Shown here: in pieces, positions 1 through 9,733 of the stretch
How positions within the stretch are numbered: position 1 is the first letter of the stretch
Layout of the letters: every line of letters starts with the position of its first letter
Assembly: GCA_938003715.1 (NCBI GenBank)
Contig: CALKYK010000142.1
Span: 1-12,422, forward strand
DNA length: 12,422 nucleotides
Direction: 5' to 3'
Origin: an uncultured Gammaproteobacteria bacterium
GTDB lineage: Bacteria > Pseudomonadota > Gammaproteobacteria > Steroidobacterales > Woeseiaceae
Made by a program: the position numbers and the translations under genes
The notes under the pieces: model-generated
Databases searched by the model: none
Told to the model about the DNA's origin: nothing
What the model saw: only the letters and a program-made list of their open reading frames with translations

Positions 1-2123
1 CAGGCCAGCGACAGCCCGTCGAAGGTGCTGGTGCCGCGGCCGATTTCGTCCATCAACACCAGGCTTTGCTCGGTCGCGTTGTTCAGGATCGTCGCGGTCT
101 CGGTCATCTCGACCATGAACGTGGAGCGGCCGCCCGCGATATCGTCCGAGGCGCCGATGCGGGTGAAGATGCGGTCGACCGGGCCGATCGTCAGCGACTC
201 GGCCGGCACGTAGCTGCCGATGTGCGCGAGAACCGTGATCAGCGCGGCCTGCCGCATGTACGTGGACTTGCCGCCCATGTTGGGCCCGGTGATGACGAGG
301 AGTTTCTGCCGATCGTCGAGGTCGAGATCGTTGGCGACGAACGGCGTGTCGATGACCTGCTCGACGACGAGGTGCCGGCCGCCGCGAATGCGGATGCGGG
401 GTTCGTCGACGAGCTCGGGCCGGCACAGGTTCAGCGCCTCGGCGCGCTCGGCGAAGCAGGCCAGCACGTCGAGTTCCGCCAGCGCCGCGGCGCTGCCCGT
501 CAGCGCCTGCAGCGCCTCGACCAGGGTGTCGAGCAATTCATCGTAAAGCTGCTTCTCGCGCGCGAGTGCACGTTCGCGCGCGGACAGCACCTTGTCCTCG
601 AATTCCTTCAACTCCGGCGTGATGTAGCGCTCCGCGCCCTTCAGCGTTTGCCGACGCGTGTAGTCGTCGGGCGCCTTCGACGCCTGTCCCTTGCTGATCT
701 CGATGTAGTAGCCGTGCACGCGGTTGTAGCCGAGCTTCAGCGTGGAGATTCCGGTGCGCGCTTTCTCCCGTGCCTCGAGATCGAGCAGGTACTGGTCGGC
801 GTTTGCAGCAATCGATCGCAGCTCATCCAGTTCGTCGTCATAGCCGTCGGCGATGACGCCGCCGTCGCGCACCAGCATCGGCGGGCTGTCGACCAGCGCC
901 CGGTCGAGCAGTCGCTGTTCGCGTCCGTGATCATCCATGGCGTCGTGCAGCGCGGCGAGTCGGGGCGATTCGATGCCGGCGAGCAGGCGGCGCAGTGCCG
1001 GCAGCCGGGTCAGGGCGGATTCCAGCGCGCGCAGGTCGCGCGGGCGCGCAGACTTCAGCGACGCCCGCGAAAGGAGGCGCTCGACGTCGCCGACGCCTTG
1101 AAAAGCATCGCAAATTTCCTCGCCGGCGCGCCCCGTCAGCAGCGACTCGACGGCCTGGTAGCGGCCGCGCAGCGTGTCGCGGTCGCGCAGCGGGCGCTGG
1201 ATCCAGCGGCGCAACAGGCGGCTGCCCATCGCGCTCTGGCAACGATCCATAACGCCGGCGAGCGTGTGCCGGTTGTGCCCGGTCCGGCCTTCCTCGAGCT
1301 CGAGATTGCGCCGCGGCGGGCGGTCCAGGACGATCGCCTCGTCCGGCTGTTCGACGCTGATCGATGTAAGGTGTGGCAGCGCCGCTTTCTGCGTGTCGTT
1401 GACGTAGGACAGGAGCGCGCCGGCCGCCGCGATGCCGAGTTTCATGTCGGCGCAGCCGAATCCGGCGAGGTCCCGGGTGCCGAACTGCGCGCACAGCAGG
1501 CGCTCGGCACTGTCGACGTCGAAATGCCACGGGGGCCGTTCGACCCGGCGCGCGGCGCTGTCGACCGTGACGGGCGGGTCCTCGCCAACGACGATCTCGG
1601 CCGGCCGCAGCCGTTCGAGTTCGCCGGCCAGCGCGTCTCTGCCGTCGAGCTCGGCCAGGCGGAACCGGCCGCCCGACAGGTCGAGCCACGCCAGCCCGAA
1701 ACGACCGCCGTCGCCGAACACCGCCGCGACCAGGTTGTCGCGCGATGAGGTAAGCAGCGCCTCGTCGGTGAGCGTGCCGGGCGTGACGACGCGCACGACT
1801 TCGCGTTCGACCGGGCCCTTGCTCGTGGCCGGATCACCGATCTGTTCGCAGATCGCGACCGATTCGCCCTGGCGCACCAGCTTGCCGAGATAGCTCTCCG
1901 CCGCGTGGTAGGGCACGCCGGCCATCGGGATCGGATTGCCCGCCGACTTTCCGCGCGCGGTCAGCGTGATGTCGAGCAGTTCGGCCGCGCGTTTCGCGTC
2001 GTCGAAGAAGAGTTCGTAGAAATCGCCCATGCGATAGAAGAGCAGCATGTCCGCATGATCGGCCTTGATGCTGAGGTATTGCTGCATCATCGGCGTGTGC
2101 ACGGGCGAGACTTTGGCACTCAT
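1..2123 (-). CDS. mutS: DNA mismatch repair protein MutS, C-terminal end cut by the window
   Basis: MutS recognises base mismatches and small loops and recruits MutL to start methyl-directed or nick-directed repair. Reading down from ATG at 2123-2121, I translated the frame without a stop to the left edge, giving about 707 of the usual 850-odd residues. The mismatch-reading Phe-x-Glu motif is F35-Y-E37 inside MGDFYELF. The Walker A motif GPNMGGKST starts at residue 613 and Walker B (MDEIGRGTST, Asp at residue 692) lies at positions 53-24; these numbers nearly equal those of E. coli MutS. The lever/clamp part contains LGYNRVHGYYIEI. The last part of the ATPase domain and the C-terminal tetramer region lie outside the window. 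The gene is divergent from the glycosyltransferase at 2221; no strong Shine-Dalgarno is seen, only a purine-rich AAAGAAC. The identification is firm. Confidence 0.97.
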   Translation of the reverse strand, partial: MSAKVSPVHTPMMQQYLSIKADHADMLLFYRMGDFYELFFDDAKRAAELLDITLTARGKSAGNPIPMAGVPYHAAESYLGKLVRQGESVAICEQIGDPATSKGPVEREVVRVVTPGTLTDEALLTSSRDNLVAAVFGDGGRFGLAWLDLSGGRFRLAELDGRDALAGELERLRPAEIVVGEDPPVTVDSAARRVERPPWHFDVDSAERLLCAQFGTRDLAGFGCADMKLGIAAAGALLSYVNDTQKAALPHLTSISVEQPDEAIVLDRPPRRNLELEEGRTGHNRHTLAGVMDRCQSAMGSRLLRRWIQRPLRDRDTLRGRYQAVESLLTGRAGEEICDAFQGVGDVERLLSRASLKSARPRDLRALESALTRLPALRRLLAGIESPRLAALHDAMDDHGREQRLLDRALVDSPPMLVRDGGVIADGYDDELDELRSIAANADQYLLDLEAREKARTGISTLKLGYNRVHGYYIEISKGQASKAPDDYTRRQTLKGAERYITPELKEFEDKVLSARERALAREKQLYDELLDTLVEALQALTGSAAALAELDVLACFAERAEALNLCRPELVDEPRIRIRGGRHLVVEQVIDTPFVANDLDLDDRQKLLVITGPNMGGKSTYMRQAALITVLAHIGSYVPAESLTIGPVDRIFTRIGASDDIAGGRSTFMVEMTETATILNNATEQSLVLMDEIGRGTSTFDGLSLA

Positions 2124-2220
2124 CGATCGAAAAGTTCTTTTGTGGTGGACCGGCCGCGATCGGGCCTTCGCATGCTAGCCTTCCCCCGTGACGAAGTCGA
2201 TGCCGGGGCCTCACTGAGCG

Positions 2221-3303
2221 ATGCACGTCGTGCACGTCGAAACCGGCCGCCATTTCTACGGCGGCGCGCAGCAGGTCATCTGGCTGATGCAGGGTCTCGA
2301 AACGCGCGGCGTCGACAACACGCTGGTTTGCCTGCCCGACGCGGCGATATACCGGGTCGCGTCCGACGCAGGCCTCGACGTGCGGCCGCTGCCGTGCGCC
2401 GGTGACCTCGACCTGCGATTCGTTTTCCGGCTGCGGCAGCTGCTTGGCGACCTGTCACCCGATCTCGTGCACTGCCACAGCCGCCGCGGGGCGGACTTTC
2501 TCGGCCGGCAGGCGGCGCGGATGGCGGGGCTCCCTGCCGTCGTCTCGCGGCGCGTGGACAACCCGGAGTCGCGCATCGTCGCCGCGCTGCGTTACCGCGG
2601 ATTCGCACGCGTCATCGCGATCTCACATCACATCGCATCCCTGCTGCAGGAAAACGGCCTGGATCCCGCGCGTATCACGGTCATCCGCGACGCGGTCGAC
2701 GTCGACCGCTTCCCGGCCCAACCTTCGTGCGATGCGTTTCGTCGCGAGTTCGGCATCGGCACCTCGACGTTCACGATCGCCGTCGTCGCGCAGCTGATCG
2801 AACGCAAGGGACACCGCTACCTGCTGGATGCGCTGGCGCACCTCGAGCGCCTGCAAGAGCTGCGCGTGCTGATCTTCGGCACCGGCGCGGAGGAGGAGCG
2901 GCTGCGTGCGCAGGTGCGCGAGCAGATACTCGATTCGGTCGTGACGATGGCCGGGTTTCGTCCCGATGTCGACGTCTTCCTCGGCTGTGTCGACCTGCTG
3001 GTGCACCCCGCCCTGCGCGAGGGCATGGGAGTGGCGATGTTGAAGGCCGCCGCAGCCGGGGTACCGGTCGTCGCTTTCGATACGGCCGGCGCGAAGGAGG
3101 CCGTCGCCGACGACGTGACCGGCCTGCTCGTGCCGCCGGCCAATACCCGGGCGCTGGCGGCCGCGATCGATGCACTGCGCCGCGATCCGGAGCGCCGGGC
3201 CGCAATGGGCGAGGCGGCGCGGCAGCGCATGCGGGATGAATTCGCAGTCAGATCAATGGTAGAAAAGCACATCGAGGTGTATCGGCAGGTAGCGGGTGAC
3301 TGA
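2221..3303 (+). CDS. GT4-type (GT-B fold) glycosyltransferase
   Basis: This 360-residue protein looks like a retaining glycosyltransferase of family GT4, which would move a sugar from a nucleotide-sugar donor to a lipid, LPS or exopolysaccharide acceptor at the inner face of the membrane. The N-terminal half has the acceptor-domain glycine loop (HVETGRHFYGGAQQ, residues 5-18). The C-terminal half has the donor-domain pattern GxxxERKGH (near 190-200) and REGMGVAMLKAAAAGVPVV. In GT4 enzymes the last segment carries the EX7E pair; here the first Glu is E267 but the second position is Lys (K275). No signal peptide or membrane helix is visible. It is divergent from mutS and its end overlaps pncC by 8 bases, so it probably heads the transcription unit. 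Substrate and pathway cannot be read from the sequence, and no other sugar genes are nearby. Confidence 0.85.
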   Translation: MHVVHVETGRHFYGGAQQVIWLMQGLETRGVDNTLVCLPDAAIYRVASDAGLDVRPLPCAGDLDLRFVFRLRQLLGDLSPDLVHCHSRRGADFLGRQAARMAGLPAVVSRRVDNPESRIVAALRYRGFARVIAISHHIASLLQENGLDPARITVIRDAVDVDRFPAQPSCDAFRREFGIGTSTFTIAVVAQLIERKGHRYLLDALAHLERLQELRVLIFGTGAEEERLRAQVREQILDSVVTMAGFRPDVDVFLGCVDLLVHPALREGMGVAMLKAAAAGVPVVAFDTAGAKEAVADDVTGLLVPPANTRALAAAIDALRRDPERRAAMGEAARQRMRDEFAVRSMVEKHIEVYRQVAGD

Positions 3304-3808
3304 TTCCGAGTCGATTGCGACGCTCGCCGAGGCGCTCGTCTCGGAGCTGATCGAGGCCGGGAGAACGGTCGCCACCGCGGAATCCTGTACCGGCGGCTGG
3401 ATCGCCAAGGCGCTGACCGACGTGCCGGGCAGCTCGGCGGCATTCGGCTACGGCTTCGTGACCTACTCCGATGCGGCGAAACGGCAGCTGATCGGCGTCC
3501 CGGCGGCGACGCTTGCGGCGCACGGCGCGGTCAGCGAGGAGACGGTCGAAGCGATGGTTCGCGGCGCCCTCGAGGCGAGCGGCGCGGACCACGCCGTCGC
3601 CGTCAGTGGTATCGCAGGACCGGATGGCGGTACGGATGCGAAGCCCGTTGGCCTCGTCTGGATTGCGTATGCAACGCGTGGCAATAATGAAGGGGTGACA
3701 GTGAAGACGAGCGAAAACCGCCTTTCCGGCGACCGGGCAGCGATTCGCGCTCGCTCGGTCGTGATCGCCCTGCAGGGCCTGCGCGAAGAGCTGCGGCAGG
3801 ACCGCTGA
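3296..3808 (+). CDS. pncC: Nicotinamide-nucleotide amidohydrolase (CinA C-terminal domain family)
   Basis: PncC removes the amide of nicotinamide mononucleotide, returning the NMN released by NAD-dependent DNA ligase to NAD synthesis. The 170 residues match the stand-alone CinA C-terminal domain: TAESCTGG at 27-34 with the Ser that acts as nucleophile in this family, GYGFVTYSD near 50, SGIAGPDGGT and KPVG near 103-120, and SGDR near 143. The N-terminal MoCF-like domain of full-length CinA is absent, so pncC is a better name than cinA. The start is GTG at 3296, overlapping the glycosyltransferase stop (3301-3303), which suggests translational coupling. The gene sits two genes upstream of recA; a pncC-recA neighbourhood is widespread in proteobacteria. 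The frame is clean and the call secure. Confidence 0.93.
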   Translation: MTDSESIATLAEALVSELIEAGRTVATAESCTGGWIAKALTDVPGSSAAFGYGFVTYSDAAKRQLIGVPAATLAAHGAVSEETVEAMVRGALEASGADHAVAVSGIAGPDGGTDAKPVGLVWIAYATRGNNEGVTVKTSENRLSGDRAAIRARSVVIALQGLREELRQDR

Positions 3809-3813
3809 GCGCA

Positions 3814-4341
3814 ATGTCGACGAAAAAGCTGTTCTTCGCCCTGTGGCCGTCGCACCGGCAGCGCGAGATGATGCGCAACTCGATCAACCCGACCCTGTCC
3901 GTCGTCGAAGGCAGTCCGCTCGACCGGCGCAACTGGCACATCACGCTGGTGTTCATCGGGGACTTTCCCGAAGCGAAGATTCCGGGCCTCCAGGTTGCGG
4001 TCAGCCTGATCGAGCCGGGCGAGATCCGGCTGCGCTTCGACACGCTGTCGTTCTGGGCGCGACCGAAAATCGCCTGCCTGCACGCGAAGACCACGCCGCC
4101 GGAGCTCGATCACCTCGTGCGCACGCTGCAGCAGACGCTGATCCCGTTCGGCTATGCCCCCGAAGAACGCGTGTACCGGCCGCACATCACCGTCGCGCGG
4201 CTCGCGCGCGCGTTCCCGGACATCACCCTGGCGCAGCCGCTGAACCTCACCTGGGACAGCTTCGAGCTGGTCGAATCGGTGTCCGTCCGGGGCGGCGTCG
4301 AGTACCACCCGCTGAAACAAGAGCTTCCAACCAATTCTTGA
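3814..4341 (+). CDS. thpR: RNA 2',3'-cyclic phosphodiesterase (LigT/ThpR, 2H superfamily)
   Basis: ThpR opens 2',3'-cyclic phosphates on RNA ends to 2'-phosphates; the family was first described as a 2'-5' RNA ligase (LigT). The 175-residue protein carries both diagnostic HxTx motifs: H42-I-T44-L inside NWHITLVFIGD and H124-I-T126-V inside YRPHITVAR. The N-terminal KKLFFALWP strand is also typical. It starts 5 bases after the pncC stop, with a weak AGGA about a dozen bases upstream, so it is almost certainly co-transcribed with pncC. Its position between pncC and recA is not that of E. coli, where the two are adjacent. The frame is intact and the length normal. Confidence 0.93.
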   Translation: MSTKKLFFALWPSHRQREMMRNSINPTLSVVEGSPLDRRNWHITLVFIGDFPEAKIPGLQVAVSLIEPGEIRLRFDTLSFWARPKIACLHAKTTPPELDHLVRTLQQTLIPFGYAPEERVYRPHITVARLARAFPDITLAQPLNLTWDSFELVESVSVRGGVEYHPLKQELPTNS

Positions 4342-4395
4342 GAGACTGCCGAGTAACGGCGCGGATCCGGGCCTGTGGGCACCCGGGTCTTGTGG

Positions 4396-4401
4396 AATAA
4401 T
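4396..4401 (+). promoter_or_regulatory. Possible recA promoter -10 with overlapping palindrome
   Basis: AATAAT at 4396-4401 differs from the sigma-70 -10 consensus by one base and lies about 40 bases before the recA start. It is embedded in the perfect palindrome GAATAATTC (4395-4403). No good -35 is visible 16-18 bases upstream (CTGTGG at 4373). A GC-rich imperfect hairpin (CCGGG at 4368-4372 facing CCCGG at about 4382-4386) precedes it. I do not see the gammaproteobacterial SOS operator CTGT-N8-ACAG. The call is tentative. Confidence 0.35.
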
Positions 4402-4440
4402 TCTGCCTCCTTCAAACCCCTCCTGGAATGGCTCTGCACA

Positions 4441-5487
<1,047 letters not shown>

Positions 5488-5496
5488 GCGTTTGCG

Positions 5497-6015
5497 GTGA
5501 GCGAGCCCCGCTCCATTCGGGAACTGAACGAGGATCTCTTCGACGAAGGGACGGGCGATCGTTATGCCGACCCCGTCGAGGCGCGGCGCAAGGCGATGGA
5601 CTACCTGGCACGGCGCGACTACGGTCGCGGCGAACTCGAACGAAAGCTGACCCGCGCAGGGTTTGCCGCCGACGTAGTCGCCGACGCGGTCGCCCGCCTG
5701 GCCGATGAAGGCCTGCAGGATGACCGGCGCTACGCGGACAGCTTCATCCAGTCGCGCATCGGCAAGGGCAAGGGCCCGGTGCGTATTCGCCAGGAGCTCA
5801 TCGAGCGCGGCATTCCGGAATCGGCCGTGAACGAGGCGCTGGGGGAACGCGAGGACGACTGGTTCGCGATGGCCCGCGAAATCCGGCAGAAGAAATTCGG
5901 CTTGGCACCGCCCGACGATTTCAGGGAAAAGGCGCGCCAGATGCGGTTCCTGCAGTACCGCGGCTTCGATACGGCGCACATCCAGGCCGCCGTCGAGGCA
6001 CGTGGAGACGACTGA
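5497..6015 (+). CDS. recX: RecA regulatory protein RecX
   Basis: RecX caps RecA filaments and inhibits their extension and ATPase activity. The 172-residue protein shows the family's three-helix tandem repeats: ARRKAMDYLARRDYGRGELERKL at about 30-52, LADEGLQDDRRYADSFIQSRIGKGKGP at about 68-94 and a third repeat near FREKARQMRFLQYRGFD. The start is GTG at 5497, nine bases after the recA stop, which fits the recA-recX co-transcription known in gammaproteobacteria, where partial readthrough keeps RecX low. No Shine-Dalgarno is evident. The frame is intact; its antisense strand carries a long chance ORF. Confidence 0.95.
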   Translation: MSEPRSIRELNEDLFDEGTGDRYADPVEARRKAMDYLARRDYGRGELERKLTRAGFAADVVADAVARLADEGLQDDRRYADSFIQSRIGKGKGPVRIRQELIERGIPESAVNEALGEREDDWFAMAREIRQKKFGLAPPDDFREKARQMRFLQYRGFDTAHIQAAVEARGDD

Positions 6016-6025
6016 CCCCAGCGGC

Positions 6026-6031
6026 TACACT
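6026..6031 (+). promoter_or_regulatory. Possible alaS promoter -10
   Basis: TACACT at 6026-6031, within GGCTACACT, resembles the -10 form common in GC-rich gammaproteobacterial promoters and lies about 45 bases before the alaS start. There is no good -35 at 17 bases upstream, so this is weak support only. Confidence 0.3.
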
Positions 6032-6074
6032 ACGCGCTGTTGACTTGGGGGCGCAATGCCCCACCATTCCCCGC

Positions 6075-7997
<1,923 letters not shown>

Positions 7998-8684
7998 GAA
8001 GAAGAAGTAACAGCCCTGAATTTCGGCAACGGCTACTCGGTGGAGCTTTGCGGTGGAACGCATGTTTCGGCGACCGGCGACATCGGCGTGTTCAAGATCA
8101 CATCGGAATCGGGTATTGCGGCGGGCGTGCGGCGCATCGAAGCAATGACCGGCACCGGCGCGCTCAAGTGGATCGACCAGAATCTCGCGCTGCTTGACAG
8201 GGCGGCGTCCGTGCTCAAGAGCAATCGCGACCAGGTCGCCGACAAGGTCGAACAGCTCATGAAGCGCAACAAGGTGCTGGAGAAGGAACTGGCGGCGGCG
8301 CGGCAGCAGCTGCTGACGGGTGGCGGTGCCGGCGCCGAGCAAGACGTCACCGAGGTGAACGGCATCAAGGTCCTCGCCAGTCGCATGGACGGCGCGGATG
8401 CCAAGACCTTGCGGGACGCGGTGGACCGCTACAAGGACAAGCTGCAGAGCGCCGTGATCGTGCTCGGCTCGGTGGAGAACGGCAAGGTGCGACTCGCCGC
8501 CGGGGTAACGAAGAACAATACCGACCGCATCCGCGCGGGCGATGTGATCAAGACCGTGGCGGAGCAGGTCGGCGGCAAGGGCGGCGGGCGCCCCGATTTC
8601 GCCCAGGCGGGCGGGGGCAACCCGGAAGGTCTCGATGCGGCGCTGGCCTCGGTGCCCGGCTGGGTATCCGAGCACCTGAACTGA
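7998..8684 (+). CDS. alaS: Alanyl-tRNA synthetase, C-terminal part of the editing domain plus C-Ala domain (after the in-frame stop)
   Basis: This is the downstream piece of alaS in the same frame as the upstream piece. It opens with EEEVTALNFGNGYSVELCGGTHV, where C659 and H663 (numbering of the uninterrupted gene) are the last two zinc ligands of the editing site. GDIGVFKITSESGIAAGVRRIEAMTG follows, then a coiled-coil region (LMKRNKVLEKELAAARQQLL) and the C-Ala domain with the family ending KGGGRPDFAQAGG near 8574-8615. The first possible start is GTG at 8040, inside the zinc motif, with no Shine-Dalgarno before it, so independent translation looks unlikely; readthrough or a sequence error is easier to believe. 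The downstream reading frame itself is undamaged to TGA 8682-8684. Confidence 0.88.
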   Translation, partial: EEEVTALNFGNGYSVELCGGTHVSATGDIGVFKITSESGIAAGVRRIEAMTGTGALKWIDQNLALLDRAASVLKSNRDQVADKVEQLMKRNKVLEKELAAARQQLLTGGGAGAEQDVTEVNGIKVLASRMDGADAKTLRDAVDRYKDKLQSAVIVLGSVENGKVRLAAGVTKNNTDRIRAGDVIKTVAEQVGGKGGGRPDFAQAGGGNPEGLDAALASVPGWVSEHLN

Positions 8685-8754
8685 CCATTCCTGCCATATT
8701 CCCCGCCTCGATCCGATGATCGGTCCTTCGAGCGCAGCAAATCCGGATTTCGTC

Positions 8755-8760
8755 TACAAT
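8755..8760 (+). promoter_or_regulatory. Possible csrA promoter -10
   Basis: TACAAT (8755-8760) matches the sigma-70 -10 consensus in five of six bases and lies 69 bases before the csrA start in the alaS-csrA gap. The -35 region is poor. The gap (8685-8829) has no convincing terminator for alaS, only the short CCGA-TGA-TCGG inverted repeat near 8713. Confidence 0.4.
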
Positions 8761-8792
8761 AACAAGCGCTTAATAACAAAGGCAGCGTAGCA

Positions 8793-8829
8793 GGGGCCGT
8801 GCGGGCCCCATACGGCAGGAGAGGAAGTC
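8793..8829 (+). promoter_or_regulatory. csrA leader: GC hairpin and double GGA at the ribosome binding site
   Basis: GGGGCC (8793-8798) and GGCCCC (8804-8809) form a perfect 6-bp stem around GTGCG. Just after it the Shine-Dalgarno AGGAGAGGAAG holds two GGA triplets (8818-8820 and 8823-8825). CsrA binds GGA motifs and in E. coli represses its own translation through such sites; the arrangement here suggests the same autoregulation. This is an inference from motif and position. Confidence 0.5.
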
Positions 8830-9036
8830 ATGCTGATCCTTACGCGACGCGCCGGTGAGACCGTGATGATTGGGAGCGATATCACGATCACCGTACTGGG
8901 GGTAAAGGGAAACCAGGTCCGCATCGGCATCAATGCGCCGAAAGACGTGGCGGTACACCGGGAAGAGATTTACGAGCGGATCCAGAGCGAGAAGAGCGCC
9001 GCAGGCGCCAAGGCCGACGAAGAGAAGAAGGAATAG
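8830..9036 (+). CDS. csrA: Carbon storage regulator CsrA (RsmA)
   Basis: CsrA is a small dimeric RNA-binding protein that blocks or stabilises mRNAs through GGA-containing sites and controls carbon flux, motility and biofilm. The 68-residue protein has the full family sequence: MLILTRRAGE at the start (L4 of the RNA-binding strand), VLGVKGNQVRIGINAPKDV, and HREEIYERIQ with R44, a key RNA contact. The tail is somewhat longer than the 61 residues of E. coli and rich in Lys, Glu and Ala. The start is set by a strong AGGAGAGGA ribosome site. It lies between alaS and the tRNA-Ser gene exactly as in E. coli. Confidence 0.97.
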   Translation: MLILTRRAGETVMIGSDITITVLGVKGNQVRIGINAPKDVAVHREEIYERIQSEKSAAGAKADEEKKE

Positions 9037-9117
9037 CCCGGATTCGCGCTTTACCTCCCGGAATCCCATCAGTAAACTTCGGCCCCCAGCCCGCCGGGAG
9101 TGGCCCATGAGGCGCCC

Positions 9118-9148
9118 TTGGCGGTCGCGGAGCCTCCTTTAGTAATAT
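9118..9148 (+). promoter_or_regulatory. Possible promoter of the tRNA-Ser/tRNA-Arg unit
   Basis: TTGGCG (9118-9123) followed after 16 bases by TAGTAA (9140-9145), or after 19 bases by TAATAT (9143-9148), forms a sigma-70-like pair. The bases after it are G/C rich, as in discriminators of stable RNA promoters. It lies about 65 bases before the mature tRNA-Ser. Confidence 0.4.
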
Positions 9149-9213
9149 GGGGATTCGGGGTAGCGCCGCTAGCCGTGCTGCCAGACGAAGTATCGCGGGA
9201 GACAACGAGATAC

Positions 9214-9304
9214 GGAGAGATGGCTGAGTGGTCGAAAGCGCTCCCCTGCTAAGGGAGTATACGTTAATAGCGTATCGAGGGTTCGAATCCCTCTCTCTCC
9301 GCCA
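9214..9304 (+). tRNA. serV: tRNA-Ser (anticodon GCT)
   Basis: The acceptor arms GGAGAGA (9214-9220) and TCTCTCC pair fully, and the encoded end is G-CCA (9301-9304). The anticodon stem CTCCC/GGGAG encloses CTGCTAA with anticodon GCT at 9248-9250, reading AGC/AGT serine codons. The long variable arm around TACGTTAATAGCGTA marks a class II tRNA, as expected for serine, and the T loop is TTCGAAT. The place after csrA and before tRNA-Arg(ACG) equals that of E. coli serV; the gene name is by that synteny. Confidence 0.97.
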
Positions 9305-9325
9305 CTTAATTGAAGACAGAACATT

Positions 9326-9402
9326 GCGCCCGTAGCTCAGCTGGATAGAGTACCTGGCTACGAACCAGGCGGTCGGGAGTTCGAATCTCTCCGGGCGCGC
9401 CA
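9326..9402 (+). tRNA. argV: tRNA-Arg (anticodon ACG)
   Basis: GCGCCCG (9326-9332) pairs with CGGGCGC (9392-9398), followed by G and an encoded CCA. The D arm is GCTC-AGCTGGATA-GAGT, the anticodon stem CCTGG/CCAGG encloses CTACGAA with anticodon ACG at 9360-9362 (inosine-modified in vivo, reading CGT/CGC/CGA), and the T loop is TTCGAAT with one G-T pair in the stem. It lies 21 bases after tRNA-Ser and is probably co-transcribed. Its 3' end borders low-GC accessory DNA, so it is the likely attachment site of the element downstream. Confidence 0.97.
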
Positions 9403-9410
9403 AATAAACC

Positions 9411-9445
9411 AAAGGGTTGCATCGAAAACGATGTGACCCTTTTTT
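9411..9445 (+). terminator. Rho-independent terminator of the tRNA unit
   Basis: A 14-bp stem with two G-T pairs runs from AAAGGGTTGCATCG (9411-9424) to CGATGTGACCCTTT (9429-9442), with an AAAA loop and a run of six T at 9440-9445. It begins nine bases after the tRNA-Arg CCA, so it closes the csrA-side transcription unit. Confidence 0.92.
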
Positions 9446-9733
9446 CGTAGCAGTATGGGTAGCGATTCGAGCTCAATCTCCGAATTGTTTTTCCATTTCG
9501 CCCCCGTTGGTCAGTTGAATGAGTTTCGACAGCCCGCGGCAATTGCAGATGGCGTAAAGCAAACGCTCGAATTGCCCTTATTGTGACGAAAGAATTTTGG
9601 AACAGCCGCTCTTGACGGCTTACTTTTTCCAAAAAGCAGCTTGCGCGCATGATCCTTCTATCCGTGAATGGTTGCCGGCCTAATTTCTCATGTTAACCAT
9701 GGCGGAATGTTTCAAGGAATACGGAGGTAAACC
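9446..9733. other. Gene-free stretch between the tRNA terminator and the alpA remnant
   Basis: No credible gene is visible here on either strand. In elements of this type an integrase often lies next to the tRNA, but I could not recognise tyrosine-recombinase motifs in any frame. The base composition is lower in GC than the core block. The only structure seen is the inverted repeat at 9595-9634. Confidence 0.5.
9595..9634. repeat. Nested inverted repeat upstream of the alpA remnant
   Basis: TTTTGGAA (9595-9602) is the exact inverse of TTCCAAAA (9627-9634). Inside it AGCCG (9604-9608) is the inverse of CGGCT (9616-9620), and a T-rich TACTTTTT follows. It could be an operator of the element or a weak terminator; the inner stem plus T-run would fit the second. 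Confidence 0.45.

Noticed and set aside
66..1748. Long plus-strand ORF opposite mutS
   Set aside because: It is the antisense of an intact MutS frame with all motifs; the Arg/Ala-rich translation is a high-GC shadow.
4372..4390. CTGT in the recA upstream region as half of an SOS box
   Set aside because: No ACAG follows at the right distance, so it does not meet the CTGT-N8-ACAG pattern.
8040..8684. Separate gene starting at GTG 8040 (AlaX-like editing protein)
   Set aside because: The start would fall inside the zinc motif region and has no ribosome site; the sequence is simply the rest of alaS in the same frame.
8930..9650. Minus-strand ORFs over the tRNA genes (containing peptides such as GEIRTPDRLVRSQ and ERFELPTAWFVARYS)
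   Set aside because: These are the well-known false proteins from the reverse strand of tRNA genes.
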